Source: Candidatus Bathyarchaeota archaeon
Lineage (GTDB): Archaea; Thermoproteota; Bathyarchaeia; Bathyarchaeales; Bathycorpusculaceae
Reading direction: 5' to 3'
DNA: 60,669 bases
Assembly (NCBI GenBank): GCA_026014615.1
Contig: JAOZHZ010000023.1
Span: 1 to 60,669, forward strand
The notes under the pieces were generated by a model. The model did not search any database. It was given only the letters and a program-made list of their open reading frames with translations, and was not told the origin of the DNA. Made by a program: the position numbers and the translations under genes. Shown piece after piece: positions 8,903 through 18,115 of this stretch; the first letter of the stretch is position 1, and each line of letters opens with the position of its first letter.

Positions 8903-10111
8903 TTAAAGACTTAAAAGATATCTTTCAAAATCAGCGGCTACTTGGCGCCAACTAAATTTTTCTTCAATTAAAGCCATCTCATCCTTACGTGAAGCCACGA
9001 AGACTGCGTAGTCATCGTGAATCTGGGAAATTGCCTTGGCGATTTCTTCCGCTGAACTGTTTGGAATAAAAACGGCGCTTTTGTAGTTTCCCAGAATGTA
9101 TCGATGTGCGGGTATATCTGTGGCTATTATTGCTTTTCCCATCGCGGCGCATTCTACAAGTTTTAGGGGGCATTGGTTTCGCCATATCGCCAAGTCAGGT
9201 ATTGGAATTAAACCCACATCACACATGGTAACGTATTTGGGAACTTCTTCGTAGGTTACTTTATCATGTAAAATCACGCGGTCTCCGACGCCGTATTCAG
9301 CTATCGCCTTTTTCAGTACGCCGAAACTTCGAGAGGAACCCAGCAGGTACAAAACCACATCAGGATACTTGTTTTCAAGCAGTTTCATACTTTTGATGCT
9401 ATCAACGATTCCGCGACCTTTAGCGTACTTGTATGCGCCGCCGCCCATTGACCCGTGATAAAAAACCACAAATTTATGGGTGAGACCGGAGGCTTTTCTT
9501 AGGAGTTCCCGATCAAAATTTTCTGGGTTAAAAAGAGTCGTTGACACTCCGCTAGGCCAAACACCCACCGTTTCAGGGTTAATTTGAAATCGGTCGCAGA
9601 TTTCGGCACGCATCATAGGCGTAATTATTGTCATCCCGTCTCCAAGTTTTTTCGCCATTGCAACGCCGACCCCGAAAAGTGAGCGTGTTATTCCAGGTCC
9701 ATCAACGGGTGTTGTTCTGATATCAAAGATAATTTTTGGCCTTCGTGATTTAGGGAATAACTGTATGGGTATTAAGCTGATGTAGACGGGGTCTTGTGGT
9801 TCCACTATAACAAAGTCAGTTTTAGAAAAAGTTAGATAGAAAGGCAAGTACAACGTAAGCAAAAGAGTGTATAGCAGTAACGTGATTGGCGAAATGAACC
9901 GCATAGGGAGAGCAACTACGCGCACTTTGTTTGTTGGGGGCTCGAACTTTTCTTTTGAGTAAACGCCGAATAAAGTGGTTTTATGGCCGCGTTCCGCCAG
10001 ACCTCTTAAAACCTCGATTTGGGATGTTTTGTAAAGAACCTCATCTAAGACCAGAAAACTAAGCCAACAGATTTTCTTTGGACAATCTGTTATTGTTTTT
10101 TGTGTAGACAT
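8903..10111 (-). CDS. GT4 family glycosyltransferase
   Basis: A two-Rossmann-domain retaining glycosyltransferase of about 400 residues. The N-terminal acceptor domain begins LSFLVLDEVLYKTSQIEVLR. The C-terminal donor domain holds VVFYHGSMGGG, LYLLGSSRSF and the sugar-nucleotide binding region KLVECAAMGKAIIATDIP. The expected E-x7-E motif is only partly kept (the first Glu lies in LVECAA). The start is placed at ATG 10111; the GTG at 10171 would add 20 residues with no homology-like features and no ribosome-binding site. This is the last glycosyltransferase of the minus-strand polysaccharide operon. It probably adds one sugar to a lipid-linked oligosaccharide on the cytoplasmic side; donor and acceptor cannot be read from sequence. 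Confidence 0.82.
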   Translation of the reverse strand: MSTQKTITDCPKKICWLSFLVLDEVLYKTSQIEVLRGLAERGHKTTLFGVYSKEKFEPPTNKVRVVALPMRFISPITLLLYTLLLTLYLPFYLTFSKTDFVIVEPQDPVYISLIPIQLFPKSRRPKIIFDIRTTPVDGPGITRSLFGVGVAMAKKLGDGMTIITPMMRAEICDRFQINPETVGVWPSGVSTTLFNPENFDRELLRKASGLTHKFVVFYHGSMGGGAYKYAKGRGIVDSIKSMKLLENKYPDVVLYLLGSSRSFGVLKKAIAEYGVGDRVILHDKVTYEEVPKYVTMCDVGLIPIPDLAIWRNQCPLKLVECAAMGKAIIATDIPAHRYILGNYKSAVFIPNSSAEEIAKAISQIHDDYAVFVASRKDEMALIEEKFSWRQVAADFERYLLSL

Positions 10112-10225
10112 AAAATGATTCCAACAAGAAAAGTTGTGTGAAACGAATTGTTTTGAAAATCTTTGCGACACTTCAAAGGAAAAACCTGTTTAAGAAAACG
10201 CCAAAAAAACGGCAATTTCGCGAAG

Positions 10226-10951
10226 CTATTTCCCTTCAATCGTGTTCAGCATTTTTTCTTTAGGGATCCCTGAGTCAATTAAAAAATCTTCAAATGACGA
10301 ATAAACTGGTTTTGACCTAAGAAACTTTTCGAAAGCCGACCCAGTTTGCGCTCGGACGGGCAACTTGCCCCAGTCACCAGCCCGTTTGAGAAATATGGGG
10401 AATTCCTCCCAGAAATCTTCGATTACAGGAACCTTACCAGTTTTTCGGTAAAGTTCTTGAGCGTAAGTTTTTGCTTCATTTATGTATTTTTCTTTACGTT
10501 TTTTAAAGTACTGGTCGAGGCTCATGACGACCTTACAGGGATTGCCAACAGCAACGGAGCACGGTGGTATATTTTGAGTTACTACCGACCCCGCACCGAT
10601 TATTGAGTATGGTCCAATACGGACTCCTTTCAGGATGGTCACGTTGATGCCGAGAAAAACGTTATCTTCTATCACCACTTTTCCTGAAGAACCCAAAACC
10701 TCGCCATATTTTTCGCGAAGGATCGACCAATCAAACCCATGCGTGAGAATACAAACGTTTTCGCCTATGTTGCAGTTGCTTCCTATTTCTACTAAACAAG
10801 GGCGAGTTAGATCTATTGCCACGTTGCCGTAGAATCTTGTTCCATCCCCCACAGTTACGCCTTTCTTTCGTAAATAAGAAACAAACAGCTTGGAATCTAA
10901 AGTGTATATTTTTCGAACAACCAATGTGAAAATATCCTTTAAAAGAGACAT
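10226..10951 (-). CDS. Left-handed beta-helix (hexapeptide-repeat) O-acyltransferase
   Basis: A 241-residue protein with imperfect hexapeptide repeats coiling into a left-handed beta helix: VEIGSNCNIGENVCI, VVIEDNVFLGINVTI, GPYSIIGAGSVVTQ. It ends with the typical VAVGNPCKVV closing segment and a long helical C-terminal tail. The family transfers acetyl groups from acetyl-CoA to sugar hydroxyls or amines, as in maltose or virginiamycin acetyltransferases. The start at ATG 10951 is chosen because GGTGA lies five bases upstream; the in-frame ATG at 10978 would overlap the preceding glycosyltransferase by 14 bp. Its position inside the polysaccharide operon suggests acetylation of the surface glycan. 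Confidence 0.8.
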   Translation of the reverse strand: MSLLKDIFTLVVRKIYTLDSKLFVSYLRKKGVTVGDGTRFYGNVAIDLTRPCLVEIGSNCNIGENVCILTHGFDWSILREKYGEVLGSSGKVVIEDNVFLGINVTILKGVRIGPYSIIGAGSVVTQNIPPCSVAVGNPCKVVMSLDQYFKKRKEKYINEAKTYAQELYRKTGKVPVIEDFWEEFPIFLKRAGDWGKLPVRAQTGSAFEKFLRSKPVYSSFEDFLIDSGIPKEKMLNTIEGK

Positions 10952-10964
10952 ATGGTTCACCCAA

Positions 10965-11858
10965 TTATTTATGACCATATCGGTCTAAATTTGCGCGGAA
11001 AAACCCAAGAAAACTGGCAGCATTTCTGAAAAAGTAGTAAGGAGATAGAAGAAAAACGTTTTGTTCTCGATTAATTTTGTAGACTTTTAACGCACCCTTT
11101 AAGCCGATATAAAATGCTAAGGGGAAAAAAAGTTCCCATCTGAATGCATGAGTTTTGTATTTGCGGTATAGAAAGTAGGATCCGTATCCGTACCAGAAAT
11201 GTTTACGCCATAGTGCATTCCAAGTTGTAGGAGGATATTTTCGGTAATATTCAGCGGAGGAATTTCTGGAAAGCTGCCACCCAGCATTCTTTATTCTAAT
11301 GGCAATGTCGCCATCTTCTGCGGCTCCTTTAATGTCAACATCAAAGCCACCAACCTGATTAATTGCGGTGAGTCTGAAAATTTCAAAGCCGCCCATTTGT
11401 CCTGAAATCGCATTTTTTCCACCTAAAAGATCAAGATATGATTCGAAAGTGGCAACAGGAGTGGTTGCGGTAACTCGTAGCTCTTTTGCCAGTGCAGCAC
11501 CTGTTAAAGGATTATTTTCCATAAACTCGACATGCTTACATACAAAGTCCTTGTTTAATACGAAATCGTCATCAACCCACACTACGTAGTCCCCTTCAGC
11601 GTTGTCGACAACCATTTGCCTTGACGCACCAAGCCCCTTGTTCTCAACCATGTAAAGAACCGTTTTGATGTCTGTTTTCTTTGTAAACTCTGTTAAGTAG
11701 GGAAGAGCATCACCCCGCTCGTTTTCATCCACTATAATTAATTTCATGGCTTCGTGGGGGTAATCTTGTCTTGATATGCTGTCTAAGGCGGTTTGGACAG
11801 TTTTTCCCGAGTTCTTAAGACACAAACCCACAGTTACTTTCATGCACGTCTGTTTCAC
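10965..11858 (-). CDS. GT2 family glycosyltransferase
   Basis: The start is GTG at 11858, with a strong GAGGAGGT Shine-Dalgarno four bases before it. The ATG at 11915 would read through that site and overlap the upstream gene. From the GTG the protein is about 297 residues and opens with the GT2 strand MKVTVGLCLKN. It carries the DXD-type metal motif in VVWVDDDFVLN and the catalytic-loop region GAAEDGDIAIRIKNAG. The C-terminal third is aromatic and basic with a short hydrophobic stretch (FPLAFYIGLKGALKVY), suggesting peripheral membrane contact. It sits between a GT-C membrane protein and an acyltransferase in the same operon, with overlaps or short gaps on both sides. Substrates are unknown. 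Confidence 0.83.
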   Translation of the reverse strand: MKQTCMKVTVGLCLKNSGKTVQTALDSISRQDYPHEAMKLIIVDENERGDALPYLTEFTKKTDIKTVLYMVENKGLGASRQMVVDNAEGDYVVWVDDDFVLNKDFVCKHVEFMENNPLTGAALAKELRVTATTPVATFESYLDLLGGKNAISGQMGGFEIFRLTAINQVGGFDVDIKGAAEDGDIAIRIKNAGWQLSRNSSAEYYRKYPPTTWNALWRKHFWYGYGSYFLYRKYKTHAFRWELFFPLAFYIGLKGALKVYKINREQNVFLLSPYYFFRNAASFLGFFRANLDRYGHK

Positions 11859-11880
11859 CGATACCTCCTCTTTGGGGTCA

Positions 11881-14049
11881 TCAGGGAGTTGAATAGTAAA
11901 TTTCGCTGCCTCCATCGGAGTAAATTCTGTTTGTATCCGTCAATTGGTCAGAAACATGTGCCATATCGATTGGTTCTCCAGAAACAGCCACATAACATCC
12001 TTGGGTGTTTAAGTATCGCAGGTAAATGTACGAATCTGGGGTTATCGTATTGTTCACAGACAAAAGATGCGCCTCATTAACCACCCTCAACGCGTAACCT
12101 CTCAGGACATGTTGACGTGCATCGGCATCAGCGAACAAAACAGAATCCTTAGGTGTGTGTACCGAGAGCCATTCTGCGCTGTAAACGTCGCAGTCTGGAA
12201 CATAAGACCCGTAAAGGTGAGCCAAAACCTGCGGGTTACTGCTTTCTTCCATGGCAGAAAAGCTCATGGAACTTGAAGCCCCAGGGCTTAAGTCATCGGT
12301 GACCTCGTAAACGAAGCCTACTTTCACCAAGAAAACAGCTACGAAAATTACACAGAGCAAAACCAAAGCTATGGTACGTGCTTGCTTTATGGTTGTGAAG
12401 TGCTTAGAAGCCCATGTTATAATCACGTAACCACCGTAGAAACTGAGGGGCGCTAAAAATATTAGCAACAAATGGAAAAACCTGTCTTCTACGAACGCAT
12501 CTGCAAAAGAAGGAAGAACAAAAGTCATTATAAGAATGAATGCGGCTGCCAAAGCCATTGGGATGTATTCTGCTTGGAGGTTCAATTTTTTGCGGTTAAT
12601 GAGAAGTACAACAAGTCCAAGCCCTATCAGCACGTAGGGAATCTTGCTTATGAAAAAGTCAGCTTGATAGGCTAACGTTACACCGGTTAAGTCGGGGGAA
12701 ATAAACCCGGAAACAGCGCCGCCTCTGGACGTAAGATCAAAAAACCCTGTTGAAAAGGTAGTTGCTAAACGGTTCACGAAACTCATGAAGGTTTGGTCAA
12801 GAGAAGTGGAAACAAGAGTATACCACAAAACCGCAAAGGCAATAATCACAAATAAAACTCGGGCAGTCAGCACTTTTCTTAGTCTAAAGGAGCGCTTGAG
12901 TAATGGAGGTTTTTTCCAATTTCTAACTGTTGAAAGATTCTCCATTATCAAAAGAGAAGCCCAAGTCGCTAAAGCACAGAAAATGAAAACGTAAAAAGTC
13001 GAATAATGCGACACAACCAACGCAATTCCAAATATGCCTATAAGGAGTTCCTTTTTCTTTGGACTGATACTATTAGTCAAGATGGTGTAAAGTATTAACA
13101 CAAGGAAAAGTTCGCCTATCGTTTGTCTTCGTTCTTCGCCGTAAAAACGTGGGAACAGAATAAAGTAGAAAGCGCCCAAGAAGGCTATGCCTTTTCCGAA
13201 GCCTTGCTTGTACATTTGATACATCGTTAATGGAACTAAGCAGTAAAGCAGGAAATAGGGGATTTTGAAAATCCACTCGCCGGTTATGTTCAAAAGTTGA
13301 GAGAACATTGTCGGCAGTACAGTTACGCTTAACATTGAGTTGTAGTCGCGCAGCTCAAACTGGCTTAAGAATAAATATGGATCCCACAAAGATTGCGTAT
13401 TCGTGGAGCTAAAAACGTAGAATTCTCCGAATGTGTCGTACCCAAGCAGATTAGCAGAGATAAATTCTCTTTGGAAAATCAATGAAAGCCCAATCACTGC
13501 AACCGCTATCGGAAAGAAAGACGACGGAAGCCACCTTCGAAAAACGACCGCGAAAACTGCAATCACAGAAACCAGAGCCACCATCAATAGCAGTGCCCAA
13601 CTGCTGTGGTAAAGAGCGCCAAAAAGTGACAAAACAGGAATTACCGCCAAAAAGATGAAAGGCACCAGCTGTTTTGGGGCAGGTAAAGAATAAACGTGAG
13701 CTGGGCTGTCTGGGTTACGGTCAGCTATAAACGTCAAGGCAAATAACGCTGCGCTCAAAACAACCAGCAGCGGCAACACGGAAAGCGGCGCAGTTATGCC
13801 TAAGAAAGGAAGAGCTTGGTTGACTGCTAGCCCCAGAAACATCGAGAAGGTAAGACTTAAACCGACTGAAAGGGGCACAGTCTCGAATACGCTGGTGACA
13901 TTTAATTTTAGAATCCGAAGAAGCAAATAACCGGGTAAAAACATAAGGTAAATGAAACCAATTATTTGTCTAGCTACTGGAATATCGAGCAGTATTGTCA
14001 GGATGGCAATAGCCTGTACGGCTAACAAAACTTTTGTGGAAGAATTCAT
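11881..14049 (-). CDS. Multi-spanning GT-C/DUF2206-like glycosyltransferase
   Basis: A membrane protein of about 722 residues with roughly 12-14 predicted transmembrane helices, ending in a soluble domain of ~130 residues (SYVPDCDVYSAEWLSVHTPK onward). The N terminus (PVARQIIGFIYLMFLPGYLL) and the extracytoplasmic loops LLGYDTFGEFYV and RDYNSMLSVTVLPT resemble archaeal DUF2206 proteins and other GT-C enzymes, which use polyprenyl-phosphate sugars and carry an Asp/Glu catalytic residue in the first loop. The start at ATG 14049 has GGTG eight bases upstream; ATG 14067 is an alternative. It probably transfers a sugar from a lipid carrier outside the membrane. Soluble Ser and Asp-rich loops of the tail may hold the acceptor. 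Family call from pattern recognition only. Confidence 0.7.
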   Translation of the reverse strand: MNSSTKVLLAVQAIAILTILLDIPVARQIIGFIYLMFLPGYLLLRILKLNVTSVFETVPLSVGLSLTFSMFLGLAVNQALPFLGITAPLSVLPLLVVLSAALFALTFIADRNPDSPAHVYSLPAPKQLVPFIFLAVIPVLSLFGALYHSSWALLLMVALVSVIAVFAVVFRRWLPSSFFPIAVAVIGLSLIFQREFISANLLGYDTFGEFYVFSSTNTQSLWDPYLFLSQFELRDYNSMLSVTVLPTMFSQLLNITGEWIFKIPYFLLYCLVPLTMYQMYKQGFGKGIAFLGAFYFILFPRFYGEERRQTIGELFLVLILYTILTNSISPKKKELLIGIFGIALVVSHYSTFYVFIFCALATWASLLIMENLSTVRNWKKPPLLKRSFRLRKVLTARVLFVIIAFAVLWYTLVSTSLDQTFMSFVNRLATTFSTGFFDLTSRGGAVSGFISPDLTGVTLAYQADFFISKIPYVLIGLGLVVLLINRKKLNLQAEYIPMALAAAFILIMTFVLPSFADAFVEDRFFHLLLIFLAPLSFYGGYVIITWASKHFTTIKQARTIALVLLCVIFVAVFLVKVGFVYEVTDDLSPGASSSMSFSAMEESSNPQVLAHLYGSYVPDCDVYSAEWLSVHTPKDSVLFADADARQHVLRGYALRVVNEAHLLSVNNTITPDSYIYLRYLNTQGCYVAVSGEPIDMAHVSDQLTDTNRIYSDGGSEIYYSTP

Positions 14050-14146
14050 ATTCAAAACACCAACCATAAACTTTTTTTAAAAAAACGGTATCTGAAAAAG
14101 TCAAACAAAAAACGTGAAAATGTTTATTATTAGCCAAAAATGTGGA

Positions 14147-15226
14147 CTAATGCTCGACTTCACTGATAATGCCAATTATTCTTTGACCTGTTTTACCATC
14201 ACCAAAAGGATTTAGCCAATTACGATTCTTGGCGGAAGACGCTTTAGCCGCTTCAAGGATTCTATCTGGGTTTGTACCCGCCAAAATGTTGGAGCCAACC
14301 TCTAACGTTTCAGGCCTCTCAGTGTTATCACGCACGGTAACACAAGGAACACCAAGAATACAGGCTTCTTCTTGCACGCCGCCCGAGTCAGTTAAAACAA
14401 GCTTAGCTTTGCTTTCAAGCTGCAAAAAAGCAAAATAGTCCAACGGCTCAATCAGAGTCAACTCTCGCACGTCTAAACCAAATTTACCCATCTGTTTCTT
14501 GGCTCGTGGATGAACAGGATAAACAAGCGGAACATTCAGTTCTCTTTGAACTTTTTGAAAACCTTCGATTATTCCAGCGAACCGTTTGGGGTTATCAACG
14601 TTTTCCTGCCTGTGTACCGTAACAAGGACAAAACCGTTATCGGTGAGACTTAATTGCTCCATGATTTGGGTCTTTTTAGCGGATATTGCCAAATTCTGGT
14701 TCACAGCATCCACCACCGTGTTGTCCGTAACAAATAACTTTTCATCACCTATACCTTCCCCAAGCAAAGTCTGTCTACACTGCTCGGTCGGCGCAAACAA
14801 AAAATCGGAACAGTGGTCAGCCAAAACACGGTTGATTTCTTCAGGCATCTGTCGATCATAACTGCGCAACCCCGCCTCGACATGCCCCACTTTGATGCTC
14901 AACTTTGAAGACGCAACTGCCCCAGCAAACGTTGTATTAGTGTCGCCTTGAACCAGCGCCACATCGGGTGCATCCTGCGCTAAAATTTGGCTTATACCTA
15001 TCAGCATTTTGCCAGTTTGTTCCCCGTGAGAACCAGAGCCCACGTCCAGATGATATTTTGGTTGAGGCAAGTCCAATTGGTCAAAAAACACTTTATCCAT
15101 ACTGTAAGAGTAATGCTGCCCAGTATGCAGGACACAGTAGTCCAAACCGAGCCTTTCACATTCTCGTATAAGGGATGAGCACTTGAGTATTTCTGGTCTT
15201 GTTCCCAGAATAAGGATTAGTTTCAG
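14147..15226 (-). CDS. wecB: UDP-GlcNAc 2-epimerase family protein (WecB/WbpI), CTG start
   Basis: A non-hydrolysing epimerase of about 359 residues. It interconverts UDP-GlcNAc and UDP-ManNAc or, in the WbpI version, UDP-GlcNAc3NAcA and UDP-ManNAc3NAcA. It has GTRPEI at residues 8-13, HTGQH, VQGDTNTT, HVEAGLRS, the active-site segment MPEEINRVLADH, VTVHRQENVD and TDSGGVQEEA, all hallmarks of the family. The only start that keeps the first Rossmann strand (KLILILGTRPEI) is a CTG at 15226. It has GGAGGT four bases upstream and a TAG immediately before it in frame; the next usable codon (TTG 15145) loses 27 conserved residues. Together with the dehydrogenase next to it and the WbpB/E/D-like genes at 21.5-24.1 kb, it supports synthesis of an acidic mannosamine sugar. 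The stop is TAG. Confidence 0.9.
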   Translation of the reverse strand: MKLILILGTRPEILKCSSLIRECERLGLDYCVLHTGQHYSYSMDKVFFDQLDLPQPKYHLDVGSGSHGEQTGKMLIGISQILAQDAPDVALVQGDTNTTFAGAVASSKLSIKVGHVEAGLRSYDRQMPEEINRVLADHCSDFLFAPTEQCRQTLLGEGIGDEKLFVTDNTVVDAVNQNLAISAKKTQIMEQLSLTDNGFVLVTVHRQENVDNPKRFAGIIEGFQKVQRELNVPLVYPVHPRAKKQMGKFGLDVRELTLIEPLDYFAFLQLESKAKLVLTDSGGVQEEACILGVPCVTVRDNTERPETLEVGSNILAGTNPDRILEAAKASSAKNRNWLNPFGDGKTGQRIIGIISEVEH

Positions 15227-15230
15227 CTAT

Positions 15231-15240
15231 ACCTCCCCTC
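15231..15240 (-). promoter_or_regulatory. Strong ribosome-binding site that fixes a CTG start
   Basis: GAGGGGAGGT is complementary to the archaeal 16S 3' end and lies four bases before CTG 15226. The same GGAGGT-N4-start spacing is seen for the GTG start at 11858, so initiation at CTG is plausible. Confidence 0.75.
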
Positions 15241-15306
15241 AAAACTACTAGATGAATACCTAACTATTAATCATTCAGTTCATGAGTCTACGCAATTTTA
15301 ACGCAA

Positions 15307-16842
15307 TCAAAGAGGGTTCAAAGCATTTGGCGTCTGCGGCTGACGCTGCTTTTGTTTAAGCTTAACCGGAATAGGCTGCAGCTGTTTTCTTGCAGGCTTA
15401 CCCAGAGGCTCAACTAAAGGTGTTTCCCGCCGATTTTCAACACTCACAGATTTTTTGGCAATTTTCGCAGCCTGAGCCGCCGACGAGGCAAGTTTGCCAT
15501 AACCCACACCGTAATAAGCAAAACCTAAGCTTTCAGCTTCAGCAGGATTGAATATTCGTTTGCCGTCGACAATAACTGGGTTTGAGTTCATCAACTCCTT
15601 AACCTCGCTAAGGCTCAGGTTTTTGAACTCTGAATGATCAGTTACTATCATTAGACAATCGGAACCTTTAAGCGACCCCGACAGAGACCCCGCCCGTTTA
15701 GCGCCGAAATATTCGGTACAGTAGGGGTCAAAAACGGTCAAGTTTGCACCTGAAGCTAAAAGTTCATGAACAATAGGCTCGGAAGGGCTAACGCGTGGGT
15801 CATCGATGTTGGCTTTGTAAGCGGTGCCCAACACAGCTATTTGGCAGCTATCTACACATTTACCTGCAGCCTGCAGCCCTCGAAAAACCAACTTGACCAA
15901 ATGATGAGGCATATAGTCGTTGACTTCTCGAGATGCTTTCACGACGTTTTTCCCATTGAATTCTGTTCCATGAATCAACAAGTACGGGTCTTTAGTGAGG
16001 CAAGGACCGCCAACGCCAGGTCCAGGCGTGTGAATGTTCACGCGGGGATGAGTGTTCGCTAAAGCAATTACTTTGGTTATGTCTGCCCCGTGTTGTTCAC
16101 AGATAAGCGCCAGTTGATTGGCAAACGCTATGTTAACATCCCTGAAAGTGTTTTCAGCCGTTTTCGAAACCTCGGCAGTCTGCGCTTCAGTTTCAACTAT
16201 TTTTTTGCATACTGTTCGGAAAAGTATCGCGGCGACTTTTGTGCTGTGAGATCCGACACCGCCTGCGAGTCTTGGGCCTTCGATGTATTCTTTGATGGCG
16301 TTTCCAGGGGCAATGCGTTCAGGCACGTACGCTAGGAAAAAGTCGGATTCTGCTTTCAAGCCACTTAAAGATTCCAGAAGCGGTTTCGCCTTGCCGTGCA
16401 AAGTTCCCGGAGGCACTGTACTGCACAGCGTTACAAGACTTTTTTTCTTCAAGCCTGAACCTACACTCATTAGAGCATTTATCAAAAATGACAAGTCAGG
16501 CTCTTTATTTTCACCAATCGGCGTTTGAACGGTAATCACTGCAACATCTACGTTGGAAAAGGTTACCTCAGAAACAAATTCAGCCCTAAGCTTACCCAAG
16601 CGAACGTTTCGTGCGATGAGTTCGGTTAAGCCTGGTTCGCTGATGGGGCTTACGCCTTGGTTTACTTTTTCGATAATGCCTGCTTTGATGTCGGCGGCGG
16701 TTACATCAAATCCGGCTTCTGCAAATAACGCAGCGGTGGGCAAGCCAACGTAGCCGGCGCCGAGAACCGCTATGCGCACGTTTCTTTTTTTGATTGCGTC
16801 GATTAATGAGTCGCGAAAAAAGTTTTCAGATTTTTTTAACAT
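15307..16842 (-). CDS. wecC: Nucleotide-sugar 6-dehydrogenase (UDP-ManNAcA/UDP-GlcNAc dehydrogenase family, WecC/WbpA-like)
   Basis: An NAD-dependent oxidation of C6 of a UDP-N-acetylhexosamine to the uronic acid. The N-terminal Rossmann motif is VLGAGYVGLPTAA (about 26-38). VPERIAPG (173-180) and the catalytic cysteine in GVGGPCLTKDP (C281) follow, and a C-terminal UDP-binding domain contains VLGTAYKANIDD and RVSPSEP. The start is ATG 16842, with GAGG eight bases upstream. The core ends near residue 440; an extra ~70 residues form a basic, Gln/Pro-rich tail (KLKQKQRQPQT) not typical of the family. WecC with WecB would give UDP-ManNAcA; with the WbpB/E/D-like genes downstream of 21.5 kb, the UDP-GlcNAc 6-dehydrogenase role (WbpA/WbpO) is equally possible. 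Confidence 0.88.
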   Translation of the reverse strand: MLKKSENFFRDSLIDAIKKRNVRIAVLGAGYVGLPTAALFAEAGFDVTAADIKAGIIEKVNQGVSPISEPGLTELIARNVRLGKLRAEFVSEVTFSNVDVAVITVQTPIGENKEPDLSFLINALMSVGSGLKKKSLVTLCSTVPPGTLHGKAKPLLESLSGLKAESDFFLAYVPERIAPGNAIKEYIEGPRLAGGVGSHSTKVAAILFRTVCKKIVETEAQTAEVSKTAENTFRDVNIAFANQLALICEQHGADITKVIALANTHPRVNIHTPGPGVGGPCLTKDPYLLIHGTEFNGKNVVKASREVNDYMPHHLVKLVFRGLQAAGKCVDSCQIAVLGTAYKANIDDPRVSPSEPIVHELLASGANLTVFDPYCTEYFGAKRAGSLSGSLKGSDCLMIVTDHSEFKNLSLSEVKELMNSNPVIVDGKRIFNPAEAESLGFAYYGVGYGKLASSAAQAAKIAKKSVSVENRRETPLVEPLGKPARKQLQPIPVKLKQKQRQPQTPNALNPL

Positions 16843-16890
16843 TTACAAAGCCTCGATTTTTCTAAAACACCAAAATACCAAAGCTTAGAA

Positions 16891-18066
16891 CTATTGAGTG
16901 ATAATTGTGACTTGCGTTTTAGTCGGCAAGGAGCAAGATATGTCTTCAACCATGCGGCGCCACACTTTTTCGCTGTCGAACCCTTCGGTTACGCTTTTTC
17001 GCGCGTTTTTCTGCATAAATTTAACCTCGTTTTCAGAGGCATAAAGCACGGCACTGATTTTTTCGCCTAAATCCTGGGGGTTTCCTGGCTCTGCTGTGAA
17101 CCCGTTGTAGCCGCTTATCACTAATGCGCTTACGCTGCCCACGTCAGTGGCAACAGGGATGCATTTGCATGCCATGGCTTCGATTAACACGCGGGGCAAA
17201 CCTTCAGCGTAGCTCGACAGAGTGAACACGTCAGAAAGATTGTACAGTTCCAGTAGCTCCAAGCGGTTTCGCACCCCAAGGAAAGTTACCTTCTCCTGCA
17301 AGCCCAAAGTAGACGCGAGTTCTTCGAGGGCGTTTCTTTCGTCGCCGTCTCCAGCTATAAGAACCTTGACAGCGCCGTCTGGCAAAGTGTTAACGGCTTT
17401 CAGTAAAACGTCAACTGCTTTGTTTTTGTCCAGTCTGCAAACTGCAAGAATCACGTGCTCGTCTAAGCCGATTCCCCATTTGTCCCTGAGTTCTGCCTTG
17501 GAATCCAGAGGCTTGAAGAAGAAGGTGTCAGTTGAAGAAGGGCTAACGATGACATTGCAGTCATGTTCTTTTTCAATTATTTCTTTTAACTTCCAAGAGC
17601 GAGCAAAGATTAAATCGCAGTTTCGGTAGATAAATTGTCTAGCTTTCTTTTGCAAGTAGCTGTTTTCAAGATTGACGTCGGTTCCCATGGCGACTACGCT
17701 AAGAGAGAAAGTGTGGAATTTTTTCAGCAAAGCCAAGGGGTAAGCGTGCAGCACGTAGAAGCAAACTATTGCGTCTGGTTTTGTGTGCCGTATGACTTTT
17801 GAGATGGAAAGAAAATCGCGTACGGCGACGTTGGGGTTTAGCAGGTTAAAGAAACTGATGTTTGGGCTCTTTAAGTAGATGGGAGCAACTTCAATGTATG
17901 CTCCGCTTTCCGCAAGCGCCTGCAAAGCCTCCGTGTATCGTTGTTTATCCTCAAACCGTACCAAGGGCGCGACGACGAATTGCTGCGGCAGGTGGGCTAA
18001 ATACTTCGCCACATAAAGCAGCTCCACTTCGATTTCATGTGCCCAGCAGAAAAACATGATTTTCAT
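16891..18066 (-). CDS. GT4 family glycosyltransferase
   Basis: A retaining glycosyltransferase of about 391 residues with two Rossmann-like domains. The N-terminal domain begins MKIMFFCWAHEIEVELLYVAKYL. The donor domain has LAVCRLDKNKAVDVLLKAV, VLIAGDGDERNALEELA, VTFLGVRNRLELLELYNLSDVF and the nucleotide-sugar motif SYAEGLPRVLIEAMACKCIPVATDVG, which includes the family E-x7-E pair. The start at ATG 18066 follows a GAGG eight bases away; TTG 18072 is possible. The gene is the neighbour of wecC and is followed upstream by another glycosyltransferase, so it probably extends the same glycan. Donor sugar not determinable. Confidence 0.87.
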   Translation of the reverse strand: MKIMFFCWAHEIEVELLYVAKYLAHLPQQFVVAPLVRFEDKQRYTEALQALAESGAYIEVAPIYLKSPNISFFNLLNPNVAVRDFLSISKVIRHTKPDAIVCFYVLHAYPLALLKKFHTFSLSVVAMGTDVNLENSYLQKKARQFIYRNCDLIFARSWKLKEIIEKEHDCNVIVSPSSTDTFFFKPLDSKAELRDKWGIGLDEHVILAVCRLDKNKAVDVLLKAVNTLPDGAVKVLIAGDGDERNALEELASTLGLQEKVTFLGVRNRLELLELYNLSDVFTLSSYAEGLPRVLIEAMACKCIPVATDVGSVSALVISGYNGFTAEPGNPQDLGEKISAVLYASENEVKFMQKNARKSVTEGFDSEKVWRRMVEDISCSLPTKTQVTIITQ

Positions 18067-18115
18067 CTGCAAGTCCTCAAAAAACTTCCAAAAATCAGGC
18101 GTGGAAATACAGGCT

